Positions 15,329 through 25,079 of a stretch of DNA of 64,000 nt are shown one piece after another. Position 1 is the first letter of the stretch, and each line of letters begins with the position of its first letter. The notes under the pieces were generated by a model. That model worked only from the letters and a program-made list of their open reading frames with translations, made no database searches and was not told the origin of the DNA. Source of the DNA: JBLHKT01 sp043101615 (GTDB taxonomy: Bacteria; Planctomycetota; Phycisphaerae; Phycisphaerales; UBA1924); contig JBICID010000072.1 of the NCBI GenBank assembly GCA_043101615.1, positions 1 through 64,000 on the forward strand, written 5' to 3'. A program made the translations under genes and the position numbers.

Positions 15329-15354
15329 TGCCTAGTGCCTAGTGCCTAGTGCCT
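15329..15354. repeat. Tandem heptamer repeat TGCCTAG
   Basis: About 3.7 head-to-tail copies of TGCCTAG immediately after the inverted-repeat element and 30 bp before the pgi -10 box. A partial unit (GATGCCC) precedes it. Copy number could vary by slippage. Confidence 0.7.
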
Positions 15355-15383
15355 CTCCCACCCCCTCCTACCCCTCCCCCCTC

Positions 15384-15389
15384 TACACT
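15384..15389 (+). promoter_or_regulatory. -10 box of pgi, leaderless type
   Basis: TACACT with six bases (GGCCCC) before the pgi ATG and no ribosome-binding site. Confidence 0.5.
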
Positions 15390-15395
15390 GGCCCC

Positions 15396-16814
<1,419 letters not shown>

Positions 16815-16827
16815 GAAGACCGTCTCC

Positions 16828-17394
16828 TCACTCCCAGTCAAGCCACACTTTCGCCTCCTCCACCGCTTCCGGATCGCTCGACCCGACCCAGACCTTGCCG
16901 TCGTGGTTGCACTCGAACCAACGCCCGCCGGTGCTGTCCAACATCACCAGCCCCCACCCGAAAGCGAGCGCCACGAACACATAACTGACAAGGAAGTCCA
17001 GGTCGCTGGGCCCAACGATCAACCCCGGCTTCTCCTCCAGCGTAGCCGAATTGTCCACCCGCTCCCGCAGTGTGGCCTCCAGTTGGCGATGCTCATTCCA
17101 AATACCATGTTCGGTAACACAGAGCAGCACGCGACTCGGGTTTTTATGTGCCACCCAGTGGCAGGCAGCAATTGCAAATGCGAGATGCCGCGAAGAACTC
17201 AAAATCTCTAACGATTGCGAACGACGTACAGCAGATTGTTCCTCGCGTTGGTGCGGCCGCAGACCCAATCCAGATGCCTCTGCAATTTCGGTCGCTTCCG
17301 ACAGAGATATAAACCACATCGACCCTGTATCAAATCTTTGGATTGAGGCCACGCTTACCCCCTTGGCTGCCCAGCTTGACTCATGGCTACCCAC
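16828..17394 (-). CDS. Hypothetical protein, possible immunity partner
   Basis: A 188-residue, probably cytoplasmic protein of no recognised family. It has a moderately hydrophobic stretch near residues 135-152 (DFLVSYVFVALAFGWGLVML) and a Trp-rich, acidic C-terminus (GKVWVGSSDPEAVEEAKVWL). Its start lies 40 bp inside the 3' end of the upstream secreted-protein gene, so the pair is co-transcribed and probably coupled. Later in-frame starts exist, including MWFISLSEATEIAEA near residue 26. Codon use is AT-richer than in flanking housekeeping genes, suggesting transfer. A small protein following a secreted Rhs-tail-like protein could be its immunity protein. That is only a hypothesis. Confidence 0.6.
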   Translation of the reverse strand: MGSHESSWAAKGVSVASIQRFDTGSMWFISLSEATEIAEASGLGLRPHQREEQSAVRRSQSLEILSSSRHLAFAIAACHWVAHKNPSRVLLCVTEHGIWNEHRQLEATLRERVDNSATLEEKPGLIVGPSDLDFLVSYVFVALAFGWGLVMLDSTGGRWFECNHDGKVWVGSSDPEAVEEAKVWLDWE

Positions 17395-18242
17395 TCACTA
17401 GGTGAATCACCCTCCCCTCTGCTTCTAACGAGGACACGAAGTCCATCTGGATTCTTGCTGCTGTCGTCCCAAGCCAATCCCCACCCGCTTAGTATGCCGA
17501 TAATCATGATGATGATCTCAGCCAGCAATGCAGCCACCAAGCCGATCCCTGCGAATGCTGCAACGGTCGCGAGATCAATCCCGGTAAACGGATCCGGAAG
17601 CGTCTGTTCCGGCGTGGGTACATTGTCATGATCGACTATCGTGCCATCAGGAAGCATGCGAGTTCTAGTCCCAAGACCGTTGTCCACGTCCCAGTGCCCG
17701 TTTTCACTATCCCAGCTAGCGCTTGGCTGCCCGCCCCCCTCACTCGGCACCGGCGGATCCGGGTTCCACCTGATAGGCCGCGACTCGGTTCCCGGCACTC
17801 TCTTCCAATCGTGCCCCTCAGGAAGCTCCGCGGGCGGAGGGAGCGGGTTACCTTCTGAATCCACAGGTGACTCAACGCCTTCACCACTGCTCGGAGGAGA
17901 CATCGCCTGGGTAAGAGCAGCCGCACTCTGCGCCCCCGTGATGTTATAGTGGACAACAATATTCACGACCTCCCCTCCACTCATGGCTTCGGCGATCGCC
18001 TTGACTTGGTTTAACTGCTGCGGCGTGAATGACTCGGCGGGCGTGTAGACTTCCAAATCATACATAACAATTGGAGGGCCGCCAACCACGAGCGCCGACG
18101 TCGCCCCGCCCTGTTCTCCACTCTCAAGGGGCGGCTCGTACACAGCTCTCGCAGCGCTCGCGATTTGTGCAGACCACGCCAAGGCGACGCCTGGAATCAG
18201 GATACAGGCCAGCGATTCGCTCCACACTTTAAAGAATTTCAT
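17355..18242 (-). CDS. Secreted/membrane protein with Rhs-tail-like module, candidate toxin
   Basis: A 295-residue protein with an N-terminal signal peptide or anchor (residues 1-31, ending near ASAARAVYE) and a Pro/Gly/Ser-rich middle. A tryptophan-rich block at about 140-205 contains HDWKRVPGTESRPIRW and QPSASWDSENGHWDVDNGLG. A strong membrane helix follows near 222-250. The block and the helix resemble modules I recall at the C-termini of Rhs/polymorphic-toxin proteins, but no Rhs repeats are present. AAGGGAG lies eight bases before the ATG. It is the first gene of the AT-richer pair inserted at pgi. It could equally be a cell-surface protein of another kind; the function is unproven. Confidence 0.6.
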   Translation of the reverse strand: MKFFKVWSESLACILIPGVALAWSAQIASAARAVYEPPLESGEQGGATSALVVGGPPIVMYDLEVYTPAESFTPQQLNQVKAIAEAMSGGEVVNIVVHYNITGAQSAAALTQAMSPPSSGEGVESPVDSEGNPLPPPAELPEGHDWKRVPGTESRPIRWNPDPPVPSEGGGQPSASWDSENGHWDVDNGLGTRTRMLPDGTIVDHDNVPTPEQTLPDPFTGIDLATVAAFAGIGLVAALLAEIIIMIIGILSGWGLAWDDSSKNPDGLRVLVRSRGEGDSPSEWVAMSQAGQPRG

Positions 18243-18423
18243 CTACAATCTCCCTTATTAGCGTTTTTGAGACTGTACATCCGCACCGCACGATCCGACT
18301 ATGTGGCATCATCTTACTCGCCCGATGGTGCCTTACGCAACCGAAGAAGAGCTTTTCAACAAGCTTCTACCGCTATTAATAAGGCTGCGGGCGATCCACA
18401 GAAATGAGTGGACAATAAGGCCA

Positions 18424-18776
18424 TGCCCTCCGGCCTCGGCGTCGAGTTCATCTCCTACCTCGAAGGCAAGTCCATGACCGCCCTTTTGAACGCCGAGAAG
18501 CGCGCCGCCGAGTACGCCCTCGTCGAGAGCCACCGCCCCAACTTCACGATCAGGTTCCCGCAGATCGACGCCCACCACGTCGGCGAGTTCCTGGCCCTCT
18601 TCCAGATCGCCACCGCGTACGCCGGACGCATGCTGGGCATCGACGCCTACGACCAGCCGGCCGTGGAGACGGGCAAGAAGGCCACCTTCGGGCTGATGGG
18701 CCGGGAGGGCTACGAGGACTGGCTCTCCACTGTGAACGAGACGCTGACCGAGACGGCGCACGTCATCGCGAAGTAA
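18424..18776 (+). pseudogene. Displaced 3' fragment of pgi (copy 2)
   Basis: About 117 codons, from PSGLGVEFISYLEGKSM to the stop, match the C-terminus of the intact pgi with conservative changes (ESISYLEGK versus EFISYLEGK, TIKFPQ versus TIRFPQ). It lacks the first three quarters of the enzyme, including the sugar-phosphate loop. It has no ribosome-binding site of its own, though an open frame with ATGs exists from 18408. GC-rich third positions are kept to the last codon, unlike the tail of copy 1, which suggests this is the native end displaced by the insert. It is probably not functional. Confidence 0.85.
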
Positions 18777-18798
18777 GGCGACGCAACCATTCAACGAG

Positions 18799-18818
18799 CC
18801 CTCGGCGCAAGCCGAGGG
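18799..18818. repeat. REP-like GC hairpin, copy 2
   Basis: CCCTCGGC/GCCGAGGG with a GCAA loop, followed by GGGACCC. It is nearly identical to 60-79 and is the first of three consecutive hairpins between the pgi fragment and the peroxidase gene. Confidence 0.65.
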
Positions 18819-18847
18819 GGACCCGCCTCAACAAAACCACACGGTGC

Positions 18848-18875
18848 CCTGCTTCGCCTCGAAGAGCGAAGCAGG
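18848..18875. repeat. Hairpin, 10-bp arms
   Basis: CCTGCTTCGC and GCGAAGCAGG separated by eight bases. It is the second of three hairpins in a row after the pgi fragment. Confidence 0.6.
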
Positions 18876-18887
18876 ACTCACGAACGT

Positions 18888-18915
18888 CCGCCTTCGCGCT
18901 GCGCGTCGAAGGCGG
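18888..18915. repeat. Hairpin, 9-bp arms
   Basis: CCGCCTTCG and CGAAGGCGG separated by ten bases. It is the third hairpin, 20 bp before the stop of the convergent peroxidase gene, and may contribute to bidirectional termination. It has no T-run. Confidence 0.6.
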
Positions 18916-18935
18916 GCACCGATGAATTCCTCGCA

Positions 18936-20783
18936 CTACCCCGCGCACCCGGCCAGATACGCCCCCACAAACGCCTGCAGGTCGCCCGTATCCAGCACCC
19001 CGTCCCCGTTCAGGTCGGCCGCGTGGTCCCCGTCCAGGAACAGTTCCACGAACGCCTGGATGTCGCCCAGATCGAGCACGAAGTCCGCGTTGAGGTCAGC
19101 CGGGCAGGCCGAGTCGCACGCGGCACTCCCGCAGAACAGCTCCGCCCGCACGATCTCCGACAGCGCCCCGGTCCCGGTCTCGAACTGGAAGTAGTACACC
19201 GCCCCGTCCAGGCGTGCGTCGCTGGGGACGGGCCAGAAGACGGTCCCGACCGGGCGTGTGCCGCCCCGGAAGTCGGCCACGTCCGGGCCGTGCAGTTCGT
19301 CGGGCTGGACGACGCCGCCGACCGGCTCACGCCGCGAGACCCGCAGACGGACCTCCTCGCCCGCGTTCACGCCGTGCACGCCCAGCCGGAACGCGTCGCT
19401 GCCCAGCACGCCGGGCGTGCGAGCGATCACGCGCGGCGGGACGTCCGTGCTCACGTGCGCGGTCCCGCCCCCGATCACCTCAAGGCCGGTGCCGAGCTCC
19501 GACCGCAGCGTCGGGCGGTCGAACGGGAAGACCCCCGCGGCGACGCGCGGGTCGGTCAGCCCGCCCCGGATGAACTCCGAGATCGGCGCCACGTCCGCGG
19601 GCGTCGGGTTCACGATGTCCAGGATCGGGTCCACGTGCTCGGGCGCACGGGCCGGGATGATGTACAGGTCCACCGCCGCCTCCAGCGACTGGAACAGCCC
19701 GTGGTGCTGAAAGGTCTGCTTGAGGCCGGCGTTGCGCAGGCCGGGCGTCTTGAACTGGGCCGCGTTGGCCGGGTCGCCGGTCACCTCGAACCGCCCGCCG
19801 TCCTCGATCGCGGGTCGCAGGCCGGTGCTGCGGAACTTGTTGTCGGTGAACAGGGGCGGGGTGTGGCACGCGACGCAGTTGTGCTGGATGAACCGCTGCC
19901 ACCCGTCGATCTGCTGCGGCGTCATCGCGTCGTTGTCGCCCGCGATGAACCGGTCCCACGGCGTCTTGTCGGCCACCAGCGTGCGCTCGTACGTCGCGAT
20001 GGCCATCGCGATGCGGGCCGCGGTGATCTCGCCGTCGCCGAACGCCTGCGCGAACAGCTCCGGGTAGCCCGGCCCGTCCGCCAGCGCGTCCGCCACGTCG
20101 CCCGGCAGGTCCTCAGCCAGCGCCAGCGGACGCACGCGCTCCAGGCGCTCGCGCACGTCGTCCCACGTGCGCCCCGGGTGCCCCATCTCGATCTCGTCCA
20201 GCGGCGGCTCCACCGCCTGGCTCTCCATCGTCGCGCCGACCTCGATCGCGACCTCGCCCGTCTCCGGATCCGTGAACGCGCCGGGGGCCCGCCCGTCCCA
20301 GAACACCTCGGGGGCGAACGCGGCGTTGATGACCGCGTTCGCCGCGCGACGCGTCACGCGCCGCCCGTCCCCGAAGACCGCGTCCCACACGTACCGCCCC
20401 TCGGAGTCCATCCGCGACACGCCCGCCGAGCCGTTCACGTCGTCGGGCGTGTTCATCACGCCGTCGAAGCCGGGCATCCGCGTGATGCGCGGGTCGGCCC
20501 CGCCGAACTCGGTGATGTGGCACGTGCCGCAGGCGGTCGCGTGATCGCTCGAGAGCTGCTCCTCCCAGAACAGCATCTTGCCCAGCACCCGCTTCTCGTC
20601 CGAGATGCGGTTCTCCAGCGGCTGCGGCACCGGCGGCAGCGCCAAGCGCGCCCCCTGGAACCCTCCGCTCGCGACCGCCACCCCCGTCCCCACCACCCCG
20701 ATCCCCAGCGGCACCAGCATCGACAGACCGATCACCCAGCCCGACACCGTCCGCCCTGCGCCTGTTCTGGTCTGCTCAGACAC
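18936..20783 (-). CDS. Secreted di-haem cytochrome c peroxidase/MauG-like protein with dockerin-like tail
   Basis: A 615-residue exported protein. Residues 15-38 form a signal anchor. Two c-haem sites, CGTCH (near 90) and CVACH (near 305), are in the arrangement of the CcpA/MauG family (the DNKFRSTGLRP and FKTPGLRNAGLKQTFQHHG regions are typical). The family reduces peroxide or oxidises protein side chains. Residues 420-540 form a beta-rich domain. The last 60 residues hold two EF-hand-like repeats (ADLNADFVLDLGDIQAFV and ADLNGDGVLDTGDLQAFV) after a Cys pair. This dockerin-like tail is common in Phycisphaerae secreted proteins and does not imply a cellulosome. The start is GTG with AAGGGA upstream. 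Confidence 0.88.
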   Translation of the reverse strand: MSEQTRTGAGRTVSGWVIGLSMLVPLGIGVVGTGVAVASGGFQGARLALPPVPQPLENRISDEKRVLGKMLFWEEQLSSDHATACGTCHITEFGGADPRITRMPGFDGVMNTPDDVNGSAGVSRMDSEGRYVWDAVFGDGRRVTRRAANAVINAAFAPEVFWDGRAPGAFTDPETGEVAIEVGATMESQAVEPPLDEIEMGHPGRTWDDVRERLERVRPLALAEDLPGDVADALADGPGYPELFAQAFGDGEITAARIAMAIATYERTLVADKTPWDRFIAGDNDAMTPQQIDGWQRFIQHNCVACHTPPLFTDNKFRSTGLRPAIEDGGRFEVTGDPANAAQFKTPGLRNAGLKQTFQHHGLFQSLEAAVDLYIIPARAPEHVDPILDIVNPTPADVAPISEFIRGGLTDPRVAAGVFPFDRPTLRSELGTGLEVIGGGTAHVSTDVPPRVIARTPGVLGSDAFRLGVHGVNAGEEVRLRVSRREPVGGVVQPDELHGPDVADFRGGTRPVGTVFWPVPSDARLDGAVYYFQFETGTGALSEIVRAELFCGSAACDSACPADLNADFVLDLGDIQAFVELFLDGDHAADLNGDGVLDTGDLQAFVGAYLAGCAG

Positions 20784-20982
20784 GCCGTTCCCTTGTCACA
20801 TCGCCACGAGCCGTCCACCTGGTTTCACCGCTCACCCGCACGCGGGTTGCATCGCCGGCACCCCACCCCGGAAACCTCCCCCGCGGCAAGACTTATAACC
20901 TACCCCGCCCGAGATGCCAACCCGCGTCCCGCGAAAGTGGCGATCCGACCCCGATTCTCACGCCGCACACCCGAGAACCACC

Positions 20983-21375
20983 ATGCCCGCCCCCACCCCC
21001 ATCGACCTCGCCGCCACGCTCGCACAGTTCTCCGACCACTGGAACCCGCGCCTCATCGCCGAGCTCAACGGCCAGCACCGCAAGCTCGCCAAGGTCGAGG
21101 GCGAGTGCGTCTGGCACCACCACGCCCACGAGGACGAGCTGTTCCTCGTCATCCACGGCACCATGCGCATGGACCTCCAAGATGGCGACGGCAACGAGCG
21201 ATCCGAGACCCTCACCCCCGGCCAGCTCATCGTCATCCCGAAGGGCACCGAGCACCGGCCCGCGAGCGTGGGCGGCGAGTGCAGCGTCCTGCTGTTCGAG
21301 CCCGCCGGCACGCTGAACACCGGGACCGCAGAGCCCGGGGAACTCACCCGACGCACGCTGGAACGGCTGGACTGA
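20983..21375 (+). CDS. Cupin-domain protein
   Basis: A 130-residue single-domain cupin. Cupin motif 1 is HHHAHEDELFLVIHG (residues 46-60, metal-binding His/Glu) and motif 2 is PGQLIVIPKGTEHRPAS (82-98). The Ala/Pro-rich start MPAPTPIDLAATL is the most likely N-terminus, although the frame is open for 23 codons upstream. Small cupins of this type are often described as metal-dependent sugar or aromatic dioxygenase/isomerase-like proteins, but the substrate cannot be inferred. It is divergent from the peroxidase gene (199 bp apart). Confidence 0.8.
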   Translation: MPAPTPIDLAATLAQFSDHWNPRLIAELNGQHRKLAKVEGECVWHHHAHEDELFLVIHGTMRMDLQDGDGNERSETLTPGQLIVIPKGTEHRPASVGGECSVLLFEPAGTLNTGTAEPGELTRRTLERLD

Positions 21376-21517
21376 GCCCGGTCGTAGGCCGGCCAAACAG
21401 ATTCGATATTTTGGATCAGATCTGCACGAATGGCCGTATTCTGTTCATGACGCTCCTCGCGTCATGGCGTGTTACGGGAATCGGGAACGACTTCACAGAT
21501 AGCCGAAAGGGTCTCAC

Positions 21518-23965
21518 ATGCTCGCGCGCACCTACCACGCGGCAACGCTCGCCGGCCTCGCAGGTCTCGCCGCCCCGCTCGCGGCGCAGCCAATCGAGAC
21601 ACAATTCGCCTTTCCCTCCTATCTCATCACACGCCAGCCGACACCCGCGGTGTCCATGGTCACCGGAGACTTCAACGCCGACGGCCTGCCCGATCTCGTA
21701 TGGATCTCCGACCCCGTCGAAGGCGGTCCCTCCGACTTCGGCCTCTCCATCACCGTTGCGCTCTCCCAGGGGCGTGGCTACTTCAGTGAATCCGCCGTGA
21801 TCGAGCACGCCGCCTCGGAGCTCGCCGTGGCCGACTTTGACAATGACGGCGATGATGACCTGATCTCGAACTCCGGTGGCGTAACACTCTTCGAGAGTCT
21901 CGGGGACGGAAGCTTCGAGGAGTATCAGTGGTTCAGCGTCCCCGTCCCGGACTCGCTCAATGCCGCGGATATCACGGGCGACGGGATCCCGGAATTCTTT
22001 GCCGACACCGAGATCATCGCCTTCAAGGGGAACGGGTATACCTGGAACCCGTTCGACGATGAGCCGTTGCGCTCGGCGACCCCGAGATTCACGTCGTTCC
22101 TGCACGACGTCAACGCCGACGGCGTCCCCGACCTGGTGTACGACGCCGGCTCGACCCTGGGCATCCAGCTTCACCAGATCGACGGCTCGCCCGGGCTCCG
22201 AGACAACATCACGATCTACTCACGCCCGGAAACCAGCACGGCTCCATTCGACCGCTACATCGCACGTCCCGGCATGCAACCCGGTGAACTCATCGCGATC
22301 ACGAGCCGAAGCTCATTGACACCCCGTGCCTTCGTCGTCACGTTCGACACCTCCGAGGTCCCGTTCTCGGTCTCGTCGCAGGAATCTCTGCCCGGCCCCG
22401 GCACCTCGTCCTTTTTCCCTTTCAACGAGTCGCAGCACACCATCACGGACTTCGATGCCGATGGATTTTCTGACAGAATCAATCAGTTTGCGGGAACCGT
22501 GCGCCACAGGTTTCTTGCCAACATGTCCGGCGTCGGGCAGGCAATCGAAGTACCGGACGGACTCGCCGGGGGCCCGGCGGACGCCGAACTGACCAACTCG
22601 CTCGGCGCACGCCAGCTCTTCATCGATGTCACGGGCGACGGCGCGCCGGACATCCTCACCCCCGGACGGACCGTCGTCTCGACCCGCTCCGCCACGACTC
22701 CGCTCCCGGAAGTCAGCACCCCGTCCGTCGCCACGAACATCGCCGAATTCATCGACCCCACCACCAGACGCGACCTCATCTCCGGGGACTTCGACGCCGA
22801 CGGCCGGCCCGACCTCGCCGCGATCAACCCCGACTTCATCGTCGCCTACGCCGCCGACCAGACCCCGGGCACCCCAACACTCCGGTTCACGGAGCGGCTC
22901 GCGGCGCAGACCACAGGCCGCCGCGTCGTCGCCGACCTCAACGGCGACGGTGTGTCCGATCTGCTCACCGTCGCCACGGGCAGCAGCCGACTCTACGCCC
23001 TGACAAGCACCGCCCCGCGCACCTTCGAGAGCACACCCATCGACTTCGATCGCCCCGAGGGAGCTTCCGTCACCACCCCCACCGTCGCCGACCTCGACAA
23101 CGACGGTGACCTCGACATCATCCTTCTCGACACCGTCAGCTTCAGCTTCGAAGAGTCGTACCCCATCGACCGCGTGATCGTGCTCGAAAACGACGGCGGC
23201 GTCTACACCGAGGCCCACCGAGTCACGCTCGACTCTAACACCACCCGCCCCGACATCGTGACAATCGATGTCGATGCGGACGGATTCCTCGACGTCGTCG
23301 TTCCCGAGCCCGACAACAACGCCCTCCGTGTCCTCCCGGGGCTCGGCGACCTCACGTTTGCCGAGCAGACCGCGATCCCGCTCGGATTCGCCGTGAGAAA
23401 CCTTGACACTGTCGACCTCGGCAACGACGGCACGCAGGAACTCGTCTGGACACGCGACGCCATCATCGACGACAACCAGTACCCGCTCGTGGTGCAGGCC
23501 GTTGCCCGAGAACTCTCCGGCGCACTCGACCTGCTCAACCCCCAGACGCTCGCGATCTCGCGAACCACGATCCTCGACGCCCCGCTCGTGACGCGCATCA
23601 ACAACGACAACCTCGACGACATCACGGTCGGCCGCTTCACGCTGCTGCAGCGGGCGAGCGGAGGCTTCGAGGCCTTCGAGCGCACCGGCACCTACACACC
23701 GTTTGACATCGACGCGGACGGCGATCAGGACCTGGTCGACCTGCGGAGCGACCCGGTATCAGCCGAGGTTGTGCTCGCCTTCCCCAGCACCTACTCGAAC
23801 TGCCGTGCCGACGTCGACGCCGACGGCTCGCTCACCAACAACGACCTCTCCACCTTTGTTACCCAGTTCCTCGATGCCGATCCCAGGACCGACATGAACC
23901 GCGACACCGTCCTCGACATCACCGACATCCTCGAACTCGTCGACCGCTTCCTCGGCGGCTGCTGA
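21518..23965 (+). CDS. Secreted FG-GAP/VCBS repeat protein with dockerin-like tail
   Basis: An 815-residue exported protein. The signal peptide covers residues 1-25, ending AAPLAAQP. At least ten FG-GAP-type repeats follow, each with a calcium-binding DxDxDGxxD core (DFNADGLPDLVWIS, DFDNDGDDDLIS, DVNADGVPDLVY, DLNGDGVSDLLT, DLDNDGDLDIILL and others). They should fold as one or two beta-propellers. The C-terminus holds two EF-hand repeats (DVDADGSLTNNDLSTFV and DMNRDTVLDITDILELV) ending FLGGC. A likely surface or extracellular adhesion role is inferred from the family. GAAAGGG lies before the ATG. Third positions are somewhat AT-richer than in the housekeeping genes. Confidence 0.85.
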   Translation: MLARTYHAATLAGLAGLAAPLAAQPIETQFAFPSYLITRQPTPAVSMVTGDFNADGLPDLVWISDPVEGGPSDFGLSITVALSQGRGYFSESAVIEHAASELAVADFDNDGDDDLISNSGGVTLFESLGDGSFEEYQWFSVPVPDSLNAADITGDGIPEFFADTEIIAFKGNGYTWNPFDDEPLRSATPRFTSFLHDVNADGVPDLVYDAGSTLGIQLHQIDGSPGLRDNITIYSRPETSTAPFDRYIARPGMQPGELIAITSRSSLTPRAFVVTFDTSEVPFSVSSQESLPGPGTSSFFPFNESQHTITDFDADGFSDRINQFAGTVRHRFLANMSGVGQAIEVPDGLAGGPADAELTNSLGARQLFIDVTGDGAPDILTPGRTVVSTRSATTPLPEVSTPSVATNIAEFIDPTTRRDLISGDFDADGRPDLAAINPDFIVAYAADQTPGTPTLRFTERLAAQTTGRRVVADLNGDGVSDLLTVATGSSRLYALTSTAPRTFESTPIDFDRPEGASVTTPTVADLDNDGDLDIILLDTVSFSFEESYPIDRVIVLENDGGVYTEAHRVTLDSNTTRPDIVTIDVDADGFLDVVVPEPDNNALRVLPGLGDLTFAEQTAIPLGFAVRNLDTVDLGNDGTQELVWTRDAIIDDNQYPLVVQAVARELSGALDLLNPQTLAISRTTILDAPLVTRINNDNLDDITVGRFTLLQRASGGFEAFERTGTYTPFDIDADGDQDLVDLRSDPVSAEVVLAFPSTYSNCRADVDADGSLTNNDLSTFVTQFLDADPRTDMNRDTVLDITDILELVDRFLGGC

Positions 23966-24050
23966 CCCCCCCCCTTTCCCCACCTCTTCGCACGCCTCAC
24001 GACTCACGCCCGACCCCCACCCGGTTCCGGGATCCACACCCAGCCCAACT

Positions 24051-24086
24051 CGCACCGGCACGTTCCACTCGGACCATGCCGGTGCG
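24051..24086. repeat. 10-bp perfect inverted repeat upstream of flgF
   Basis: CGCACCGGCA and TGCCGGTGCG separated by 16 bp, 20 bp upstream of the sigma-54 promoter of flgF. It could be a weak terminator for the FG-GAP gene or an activator site; sigma-54 activators bind dyads upstream of their promoters. Apart from this and the promoter, 23966-24294 holds no gene that I can support. Confidence 0.5.
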
Positions 24087-24106
24087 CATTTCCCGCGCCG
24101 CCCGTT

Positions 24107-24121
24107 TGGCACGCCGTTCGC
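24107..24121 (+). promoter_or_regulatory. Sigma-54 promoter for flgF operon
   Basis: TGGCACG-CCGT-TCGC fits the -24/-12 consensus TGGCACG-N4-TTGC with one mismatch and the exact GG-N10-GC spacing. It lies 174 bp upstream of the flgF ATG. Confidence 0.6.
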
Positions 24122-24294
24122 GTCTCCGTGCCCACGGACACTCGGCGTCCGCGCTCAGGACGAGCCGCCACCACACGCCGCGTGACCGGATGTTCGGGGA
24201 CGCCGGGGCCCAGGGACGGGCCTCGGCGACCACCCCCCCACTGACCCGTCCCGCCTGTCCAGCGTCGGCGGAGCCGGCGAGATCGGAGGCGACC

Positions 24295-25059
24295 ATGAAC
24301 TACGGCATCAAGATCGCCACCTCCGGCGTCCTCAACTCCATGTACCGCCAGGACGTCCTCTCGGGCAACCTCGCGAACCTCAACACCGCCGGCTACAAGC
24401 CCGTCATCCCCGATTCCCGCGTCCGCGACGTCGCCCGCGTCGAGGACGGGCTCCCGTTCATGGACTCAAACGCCCTGCTCGAGCGTCTGGGCGCGGGCGT
24501 CACCAACGCCCCGAACCGGATCAGCCTCACGCAGGGGCCGATCGAGACCACCGGCAACCCGCTCGACCTCGCCATCCAGGGCGACGGCTTCCTGACGGTG
24601 GATTCCGGCGCCGACACCCCGCACCTCACCCGCGACGGGCGCCTCTCGCTCAACGCACGCGGCGAGCTGGTGCTGTCGGCCTCGGGCGCCCAGATCCTCG
24701 ACACCCAGGGACGCGCCGTCCGCCTCGACGCCACCCGACCGGTGCGGATCGACGCCGACGGCACCGTCGTGCAGGATGAGCGCGCGGTCGCCCGCCTGGG
24801 GCTGGTGGAGCCGCTGAACGAATCGAGCCTGCGCAAGCTCGGCGCGGGGCTGTTCGAAGTGGCCGGCGGTGCGCAGGCGTTGCGCCCCGCGGGCGGATCG
24901 CTGCTGGCGGGGGCCGTCGAAGGTTCGGCGGTGAACGAGATCAAGGCCCTGATGGACATCGAGTCGGCCAGCCGCGCCGTCTCGAGCAACGTCGGGCTCA
25001 TCGGATACCAGGACCGGATGATGGACCTCGCGATCAACCGCTTCGGGCGGATCGCATAA
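24295..25059 (+). CDS. flgF: Flagellar basal-body rod protein FlgF
   Basis: A 254-residue proximal-rod protein of the FlgF/FlgG family. The N-terminal motif SGVLNSMYRQDVLSGNLANLNTAGYK (given as a pattern: residues 10-35, with the ANxNTxGYK core) and the C-terminal helix IESASRAVSSNVGLIGYQDRMM are the rod-protein heptad regions. The middle has GNPLDLAIQGDGFLTV, shared with FlgG. It is shorter than FlgG, and with flgG directly after it the FlgF call is favoured. GATCGGAGG lies ahead of the ATG. It starts the flagellar block behind a sigma-54 promoter. Confidence 0.9.
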   Translation: MNYGIKIATSGVLNSMYRQDVLSGNLANLNTAGYKPVIPDSRVRDVARVEDGLPFMDSNALLERLGAGVTNAPNRISLTQGPIETTGNPLDLAIQGDGFLTVDSGADTPHLTRDGRLSLNARGELVLSASGAQILDTQGRAVRLDATRPVRIDADGTVVQDERAVARLGLVEPLNESSLRKLGAGLFEVAGGAQALRPAGGSLLAGAVEGSAVNEIKALMDIESASRAVSSNVGLIGYQDRMMDLAINRFGRIA

Positions 25060-25079
25060 AAGCAGAATAGGACACACCC

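Larger units (their letters stand above)
16815..18423. other. AT-richer two-gene insert bracketed by duplicated pgi 3' ends
   Basis: About 1.6 kb whose base composition and codon use are visibly lower in GC than the surrounding DNA. It holds two overlapping minus-strand genes and lies between copy 1 and copy 2 of the pgi 3' end. The arrangement is that of an element that integrated in the 3' end of a housekeeping gene and restored it with its own copy. No integrase, transposase or short exact att repeat is seen. Confidence 0.6.

Noticed and set aside
18408..18776. Independent 122-codon gene
   Set aside because: From the ninth codon or so it is the pgi C-terminus; it lacks a ribosome-binding site and the rest of the enzyme, so it is treated as a fragment.
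19861..19880. TGGCACG sigma-54-like sequence inside the peroxidase gene
   Set aside because: The TTGC half does not fit, and it is inside coding sequence at a haem-binding motif.
24076..24294. N-terminal extension of flgF
   Set aside because: It crosses the sigma-54 promoter and is Arg-rich without rod-protein features; ATG 24295 follows GGAGG and gives the family N-terminus.
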